Shown here: piece by piece, positions 58,211 to 64,000 of the stretch
Position numbering within the stretch: the first letter of the stretch is position 1
How the letters are laid out: each line of letters opens with the position of its first letter
DNA from: Aegilops tauschii subsp. strangulata
Taxonomy: Eukaryota; Streptophyta; Magnoliopsida; Poales; Poaceae
Reading direction: 5' to 3'
DNA: 64,000 nt
NCBI RefSeq assembly: GCF_002575655.3
Contig: NC_053038.3
Location: forward strand, 144,414,885-144,478,884
Notes under the pieces: model-generated
The model's input: only the letters and a program-made list of their open reading frames with translations
What the model was told of the DNA's origin: nothing
The model's database searches: none
Made by a program: the position numbers and the translations under genes

Positions 58211-58286
58211 CGCCTCTGGTGCGACGCCGTGTATGCATCTGCTGAGAATTTGACGGTGTTGCGGTAGCGATGGTTGCCGGCGGCAT
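58211..58286 (-). pseudogene. Host gene exon 1
   Basis: ATG at 58286, 25 codons plus one base, donor GGCG/GTACTC at 58210. Contains the basic MHTRRRTRG. The upstream ATGs on minus hit stops (TGA, TAG) within tens of codons, so this start is preferred. The intron to exon 2 is 2204 bp and the phase matches. Confidence 0.6.
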
Positions 58287-58548
58287 GGAAGCAGATCTAG
58301 GAGGGTAGATGGTGGCGGCGGGGGAAATATCCCGGCGCGGTGGACGAGACGATCATAGGAGCAGCGCCGGCAAGGTGGACGATCGCGGGGATGAAGCGAG
58401 AGGATGGGATGCAAGGATCCTAGTTCGAAGCCGTGGATGAGAGAGGTCAACCTCTTGTAATGGGCGACGATGTCGGCGTATCAGCTCCAGCATGGTGGAG
58501 GAGGACGGCGGTGGATGGTGTGGCGGACGGAGGAGGCTGGGGTGGAGA

Positions 58549-59000
58549 GGGTGTTTTGGCGCCCACGGAGTACAAATGGGGAAATGGAGGGAGAGAGGAA
58601 GGGGGAACCATGTCTTTAGGGCGCACTTGTCTCAAATGCGAGGAAATTTACAAACTTAGCCCCCGTTTAAAATTTCCTACATCACAGCAATATTAGTCGG
58701 TTGGGGATAGGACGGTAATCTCGCATACACTAAATATTTGATGACGGAGATTTCGATCGAAGAGGGTTTGTTTTGGCGCCCACCGTGTATGAATCAGGGA
58801 GGGAGGCGATTTCGGCCGAGGAGACACTGTGTTTTGGCGCCCACCGTGTATGAATCCGGGTGAGAGGCGGTTATGTCACATTTGAGTGAAATTACAAACC
58901 TACCCTATCGAAACCAATAGAAATCAAGCCGATAGGCTTTGCGTGTCAGGGATAGGCAGTAATTTCCATCTCGCAAATTTTGGTTTCGGGCGGTTACTGC
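58549..59000. repeat. Diverged upstream repeat with TTTTGGCGCC motifs
   Basis: TTTTGGCGCC occurs at 58553-58562, 58771-58780 and 58832-58841. The flanking CCCACCGTGTATGAATC is shared by the last two, and about 150 bp around the first and third align loosely (ACAAACTTAGCC/ACAAACCTACCC; GGATAGGACGGTAAT/GGATAGGCAGTAAT). The region is upstream of exon 1. The motif fits the E2F consensus TTTSSCGC. Binding is not shown. Confidence 0.65.
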
Positions 59001-59947
59001 GACTTTCCCTGCTTCGTTCAAATTTTTGTAGAGAAAGAGTGCACATTTACCGTGTCAACTCAATTCGAATCCAGTTCGTATTCTATTTTTGTTCGGGCAG
59101 GATCCATTTTTGATTGGAATAAAATTCTATATACATCATTTTTTAATATATACTTTCAAAAGCACAACAAATAATTCCACTCCTTTATATATAATATGAT
59201 CTACAAATACAATGATCTCAAAATCATAAGGTTGAATTCAAAAATTTTAAACCAAATTATGTCTACTAAAATGTATGGATCAGTAATATCTACATATTAA
59301 ATAACATAGATGCGCGTGAATTCATATGGTATGCATGTTTGATAGATCAACTTCGGTTCGAGTATGAATTACATGTATCATCATCTCGAATTCAAATATT
59401 TGAATCCGTTTTATGTTGACATTTTCTATACACGCAACTAAATATTTGAATCTCCTTTCACGCCCATCTCTCTCGCATGCTCCTTCATGTAGCTATCACT
59501 CTCTTTTCTCCAGCTCACCCGCACGCTCACTTCAGGTTTCTCCTATTTTCGCAAACTTGTCTCTCTACGTCTCCCTTGAGAAGTGTCACACTCTCCCTCT
59601 CATTATAGATTACATGGTTTTCATTATCTCTCACATCTCTACCGTTCTCTGGTATCACTAGGTACCTAAGCTTTCTTTTTCACCGCTACACACACACTCT
59701 CACTCGTCTTTCACTTTGTCTTTCTCTCTAGGGTTCTCTCACACACCCTATATCTCTCTAGATATTACTCCTACCACTAAAATTACTCTCTCCCGCGCAC
59801 ACAACATTTGTTGCGGTCTCCTTTTCGTCTTCATCCCAGTTATAAAACTGACATTATTCATTCGTTTACCGATCAGACAAACTATTCCCCCCTTTCTCTC
59901 TCTCTCTCTCACACAACTCCTACTTCCACTCCCCTTCCCGACTACCG

Positions 59948-59979
<32 letters not shown>

Positions 59980-60320
59980 ACACACACACACACACACAAA
60001 ACTCTCGCTTTCGCACCCCGACTCGTATTTCTCTCACAAACATTGATCGACTAGCCTCCAGATAGGTTTATACACCCGCACACTCTTGCTTCCACTATGT
60101 CGTACATGTCTCTCTCACGCTCCTTGTATCTATGTAGATTTTTCGTCCCTTCTTGAGACACGCCCTCTCGATCGTGCACAGAGACACTATTGCCTCATTT
60201 TATGGTGATACCTCTCGCACACACACTCTTTGTGTCTTTGTCACACACGCACTCCGTCCTCCTCCTCTCTCCCTCTGTCTCTCTCTCACACACACCACAC
60301 ACACACATGGTCTTTTTGCA
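58900..60320. other. AT-rich then CT/CA microsatellite stretch
   Basis: 58900-59400 is AT-rich; 59450-60310 is pyrimidine-rich with (CT)n and (CA)n runs, for example 59901-59915, 59950-59963 and 59978-59997. ORFs here are repeats of SLSLS/THTHT and not genes. Confidence 0.75.
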
Positions 60321-60322
60321 AC

Positions 60323-60767
60323 AACTAGCAACATGCCCATGCGTTGCACGGAACATCAAGATGCATTTGTATGAGTAGTTTATCTTTTGGGAGAAAAGGA
60401 TGAACAAGGGAAGGCCTTATTTGCAAATGTGGAGAGGGGTGTGGGTATCTTTTTGCAAAATTGACATAGTTTCCTTCCTATCCGTCAGATATAAATCGGG
60501 TGGCCTATATTGTAGGATGGCAGACACACCATCATCACCAACACAGTTTTTTATATGAGTGGAGACAGAGATATACCACTTCTCAAATCTTGAAACCAAC
60601 CACATTCCTCCCTTATCTCATCAAAACCGCCAAAGAATATATTTGAGTGAAACATAACATATTTTTAGTGATATACATATTTCAAAACTAGGCTCTTTTC
60701 TATCAAATCAGTGAATATGTATTAATCTACTTTGATCATGTGGCAACGCATTGGCACATTTCTAGTT
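60323..60767. mobile_element. Inverted-repeat element (about 445 bp)
   Basis: Left end AACTAGCAACATGCCCATGC (60323 on) and right end, reverse complemented, AACTAGAAATGTGCCAATGC (60767 back) pair with few mismatches over about 27 bp. The ACTAG..ATGCCCGTGCGTTGC-type terminus is common in grass non-autonomous DNA elements. I find no clear TSD. Confidence 0.6.
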
Positions 60768-61159
60768 ATTACTACTATATAATTTTTTGGACACCAGACA
60801 AACGGTGGAGTACATATACGAAGAGAAGAGGCGCACGCACGCAGTCGGTCTCTCGCTGTCTCGCACACATGAGAGTTACGTAAAGGCACCGTAAACAAAT
60901 AAACCCTAAAACCCTAGGTGCACGATTGCTGCATGCGTGGGTACCGGGTACGTAGTGTAGCGCACCTTTGTAGGGTCAGCTCGCGTGATAATTTGATCCG
61001 TAGGAGTTGATGGTCAGGACCACAAGTGAACAACCTGGAGGCGGTGGCTCGCCAGTCGCCACTGATCGAGTAGCCACATTCAAAATATCATTTTTTTTAG
61101 CGGGGTAAGTACTAGTTTTTAGAACGATTGGTATGGAGCAAAAATGGAATTCATAACTA
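60768..61159. other. Unassigned spacer
   Basis: No gene seen. Contains AAACCCTAAAACCCTAG (about 60901-60917), a short telomere-repeat-like match, probably by chance. Confidence 0.6.
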
Positions 61160-61286
61160 CTACCTTCGTCCTAGTTTACTAGTCCCCATTGTATTTTGGG
61201 TCAAAGTTTGTCCACGAATTTTACTTGTAAAATGTGAATGGAAAACGAGATTTTGTTATACCCAAACAAAAAAGGATGGGAGGGAG
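61160..61286. mobile_element. Stowaway-like MITE fragment (about 127 bp)
   Basis: Left CTACCTTCGTCC and right GGATGGGAGGGAG form diverged terminal inverted repeats of the CTCCCTCCGTCC type; the left is preceded by TA, the right is followed by TG. Internal TTTTGGGTCAAAGTTTG is a common Stowaway core. Confidence 0.55.
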
Positions 61287-61559
61287 TGATTGCTCTGACA
61301 CGGACGCAACCTCTCATAGCGCAGGTATTGAACTGGCGCGCCGGCCAAGAGGGCCCCACTCACCGCAGGCCATGCTGAACACGCCTCCTCTCCGCATGCA
61401 ACCGGCTTCAGATTGCCCTGCCTGCCTCCATTGAATCCGCGCATGTGTCGGCAACACATCCTTCCGTGAGCTGGCCGGGCATTTTAGAACACAACATTAG
61501 CTGGCTCCTCTCGTCCGCTCACTATTTCAACGATGCCAGACGCCTGGCAAGAACCGCAC
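61287..61559. other. Unassigned repeat-like spacer
   Basis: GC-richer sequence without a convincing ORF. Includes CGTGAGCTGGCCGGGCATT. No element ends recognised. Confidence 0.5.
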
Positions 61560-62464
61560 TGTCGGATTTCGGGTTCTGGCAAAACCCTTGAGGTTCGAGC
61601 ATTGGGGTGCGCACGAAGATCTCCTCCTACCTAATCGCGCCCTCAGTCTCACCGGGATCTCAAGGCCTAGCTCAAAGAACCCGCAACACAAGAGACACGA
61701 GATTTATACTGGTTTGGGCCATCGTTGTGGTGTAATACCCTACTTCAGTGTGGTGTGGTGGATTGCCTCTTGGGCTGAGGATGGACAGTTACAAGGGAAG
61801 AACAGCCTCCTGAGGAGAGGTGTTCTTGTGCTTGGTGTGTTTGAAGATCGAATGGATCTAGTCCAAGATGAGTTGAGTTTAGTTGCCTCCTATGGTTGTG
61901 GCCAGTCCTTTTTATAGAGGCCCTAGTCCTCTCCCCAAATATTGAGCGGGAAGGGAGCCAACAACGACCAAATTCGAAGGGAGACAACTAGTACAAGTTA
62001 TCCTGACTAAAGGTGGTCTTCGCCTGCCAAAGGCTCTGTTGGTGACGCCGTCTTGGGCTCCACGGTGACCTTCGTCCTGCCGTCCTGCTGGTCTTGGTCT
62101 CGTTGCACCGATATGGAAACATTTGCCTAATGCCTCGGGACTCCTCGCCTGCGCTTGCCCCTTTAGCACCAAAGAGGAAACGAGGACACTACGCGCGTTG
62201 GCGCCTGCCTGGCTCCAGTCGTCATGGCTTGCGTCATAGGAACCTCGCGAGGTGTCCCTTGCCTTGGTCTCTCTGCCCCTCGCGAGCCAGTCTGGTGAGG
62301 CTGCTCCCAAGGAGGTCTTGTGTCGTCCGCCTCGTGAGGCTTGGCCCCTCGCGAGGGTCTTGAGTGTTTGCTGGTGAAGATGGCCCGTACGGGGCCGCTG
62401 GCGGAGCCACGCCGTGGGCCGCAGGCAGGCAAGTCTGGGGACCCCCGTTCCCAGGACGCGGACA
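61560..62464. repeat. Probable solo LTR (905 bp)
   Basis: Begins TGTCGGATTTCGGG and ends ACGCGGACA, matching the TG...CA rule with short inverted TGTCSG/CSGACA ends. Flanked by CGCAC (61555-61559) and CTCAC (62465-62469), one mismatch in five. The motif GATTTATACTGGTTTGGGCC inside is often seen in LTRs. No internal coding region is adjacent. Orientation not determined. Confidence 0.65.
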
Positions 62465-62465
62465 C

Positions 62466-63282
62466 TCACCACACCGCTGCTCCCCATATCCTCCTTGCAC
62501 CATTAGTAAACAGGGTGGGTATATCCTGGGGACTACGCACACAACCAGGATCAAGAGAATTTAACCATATCTTAGCATTACCCTTTAATGAGAACGGAAA
62601 TAATTTGAGGATATAATAGTAGCGAGTTTGCTCATCATTAGTAAACAGGGTGGCTATATCATTTAATTTAGTAAGATGTGCCCCAACAGTTTCAGATTCA
62701 TAGTCATAAAAAAGGATCAGATTCAACCAAAGTAATTATCTCACGATCAACAGAGAAATCATAATCCTTATCAGTAACAAAAATAGGTGAAGTAGCATAA
62801 GCAGGATCATATTTCATTCTAGCATTCAGAGTTTATTCTTTAAGCTTAGCTAATAATTTCTTAAGATCACTTCTATCATTGCAAGCAAGAAAGTCTCTAG
62901 CAGTTTCTTCATCCATCACATAACCCTTAGGCACAACAGGCAATTCATATCTAGGGGGAGAATCTTCATCATCACTTTCATCAATATTATCAGTTTCAAT
63001 AGTTTCATTCTCTCTAGCCCTAGCAAGTTGTTCATCAAATAATTCACCAAGTGGCGCAGTAGTATCAAGCATAGAAGTAGTTTCATCATAAGTATCATGC
63101 ATAACATAAGTGGCATCATCAATAACATGCGACATATCAGAATTAATAGCAGAAGCAAGTTTAGGTGTCGCAAGCTTACTCAAAACATAAGGTGAATCAA
63201 GTGCAGTGCTAGATGGCAGTTCCTTACCTCCCCTCGTAGTTGAGGGATAAATTTTGGTTTTCTCGTCTTTCAAGTTCCTCAT
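62466..63282 (-). pseudogene. gag: Element E Gag, N-terminal part, broken
   Basis: ATG at 63282 on minus; open 149 codons with an acidic stretch (DESDDEDSPP) to a TAA at 62833-62835; same frame continues about 40 codons (NARMKYDPAY..) to a frameshift at a run of T near 62708-62713; then FYDYESETVGAHLTKLND and the capsid blocks LFPFSLKGNAKIWLNSL and GCVRSPQD. There the reading jumps back to a second copy of GATATA..CACCCTGTTTACTAATG, so the rest of gag is missing. Confidence 0.8.
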
Positions 63283-63331
63283 AGTGACCAGCAGATATAA
63301 ATCCCAAGTGACTCAAAGAATAGAGCTATGC

Positions 63332-63349
63332 TCCCCGGCAACGGTGCCA
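63332..63349 (-). other. Primer binding site of E (tRNA-Asp type)
   Basis: On minus TGGCACCGTTGCCGGGGA, complementary to the plant tRNA-Asp 3' end apart from one base (A for G at position 5). Confidence 0.85.
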
Positions 63350-63360
63350 GAAAATAGTCT

Positions 63361-64000
63361 TGATAACCCACAAGTATAGGGGATCGCAACAGTTTACGAG
63401 GGTAGAGTATTCAACCAAAATTTCTTGATTTGACACAAGGGGAGCCAAAGAATATTCTCAAGTATTAGCACTTGAGTTGTCAATTCAACCACACCTGGAT
63501 AACTTAGTATCTGCAGCAAAGTATTTAGTAGCAAAGTAGTATGGAAGTAACGGTAACGGTAGCAAAAGTAATAGTAGCAGTTTTGTAGTGATTGTAAAAG
63601 TGGCAACGGGAAAGTAAATAAGCGAAGAACAGTACGTGAAAAGCTCATAGGCATCGGATCGGTGATGGAGAATTATGCCGGATGCGATTATTCATGCAAC
63701 AGTTATAACATAGGGTGACATAGTACTAGCTCCAATTCATCAATGTAATGTAGGCATGTATTTCGAATATAGTCATACGTGCTTATGGAAAAGAACATGC
63801 ATGACATCTTTTGTCCTACCCTCCCGTGGCAGTGGGGTCCTCTTGGAAACTAAGGGATATTAAGGCCTCCTTTTAATAGAGTACCGGACCAAAGCATTAA
63901 CACATAGTGAATACATGAACTCCTCAAACTACGGTCATCACCGGGAGTGGTCCCGATTATAGTCACTTCGGGGTTGCCGGATCATAACACATAGTAGGTG
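63361..64000 (-). repeat. 5' LTR of element E, partial
   Basis: Ends on minus with CTTGTGGGTTATCA, close to the D LTR end GTGGGTCATCA. The start lies outside the window. The minus ORF at 63394-63654 is not a gene. Confidence 0.85.

Larger units (their letters stand above)
54493..58286 (-). pseudogene. Minus-strand multi-exon host gene, broken
   Basis: Five exons join in phase by GT-AG introns: 58286-58211, 56006-55783, 55580-55105, 55019-54816, 54742-54665. Exon 1 (ATG at 58286) is basic with MHTRRRTRG; exon 2 has RSILWNTTTTYKIGTKALSAILDAMKLV and an acidic stretch; exon 3 has a basic SKRKRV cluster, Pro/Ala-rich linker and LKDNAFNVVRDYVHIFP; exon 4 ends SHFDGKSINEFPMKSP and WKNLVMHW; exon 5 gives CSKKN and YHKY. 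The exon 4-5 pattern (YFDGxxL.....SP....W..LV..W....K.....N) resembles the plant Ptta/En/Spm transposase-related protein family (inference). Breaks: frame loss in exon 3 near a run of seven C (55391-55397), TAG in exon 4 (54953-54951), TGA in exon 5, and element D inserted beyond. I do not know the function. Confidence 0.65.
62466..64000 (-). mobile_element. Element E: minus-strand gypsy, 5' end, partial
   Basis: 5' LTR from 63361 to beyond the window edge, Asp-tRNA primer site, and the start of gag running leftward to about 62500. The left end is a rearranged junction next to the solo LTR. Its primer site and capsid-region style match those of element D. Confidence 0.85.

Noticed and set aside
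59716..60374. ORFs rich in SLSL/THTH
   Set aside because: Encoded by CT/CA microsatellites.
60901..60917. Telomere-like AAACCCTAAAACCCTAG
   Set aside because: Two imperfect units only.
62094..62554. Overlapping ORFs on both strands
   Set aside because: Within the probable solo LTR.

Overview
The window is almost entirely transposable elements from a large plant genome. Long-LTR Ty3/gypsy and Ty1/copia elements with plant-type primer sites (initiator Met and Asp tRNA), Stowaway-like MITEs and deep nesting point to a grass of the wheat/barley tribe (Triticeae). That assignment is inference from element style; no taxonomic marker gene is present. I see no CRISPR, rRNA or tRNA gene and nothing bacterial.

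Layout: (A) 1-6154, 3' part of a Ty3/gypsy chromovirus with a 2.7 kb 3' LTR, on +. (Host) 6155-6779 and 54488-58900, a broken multi-exon minus-strand gene, interrupted by a 47.7 kb TE nest. (D) 6780-54487, a gypsy element with Asp-tRNA primer site (TSD CAATG), which contains (B) 14963-52462, a gypsy chromovirus of the same family as A (TSD AGTTG), which contains (S) 19007-47378, a Ty1/copia element with Sirevirus traits (TSD AAGGA), which contains (C) 30886-44691, a minus-strand gypsy chromovirus with about 4 kb LTRs (TSD CAAAT). All four insertions have matching 5 bp target-site duplications readable at both outer edges, so the order D, then B, then S, then C is read directly from sequence. 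Right of the host gene come an AT-rich and CT-microsatellite stretch, small inverted-repeat elements, a probable solo LTR (61560-62464) and the 5' end of another minus-strand gypsy element (E, 62466-64000).

No element looks autonomous as it stands: A has a premature stop before its chromodomain tail, B lost gag/protease/early RT and has several stops, S has frameshifts, stops and an altered first integrase catalytic residue, C has one gag frameshift and two pol stops, D has many lesions, and E has a broken gag.

The most interesting biology is in three extra ORFs carried by these elements beside gag-pol: a 240-codon ORF before gag in B (globular domain, coiled coil, acidic tail); a roughly 1,200-codon ORF after pol in S, preceded by its own CCAAT/TATA region and a possible leader intron; and a 129-codon ORF after pol in D, preceded by a palindrome plus TATA arrangement that resembles the promoter of D's own LTR. 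The minus-strand host gene is the other notable item: five exons join in phase through GT-AG introns, with lesions, and the D nest sits inside a tandem copy of its fifth-exon region.
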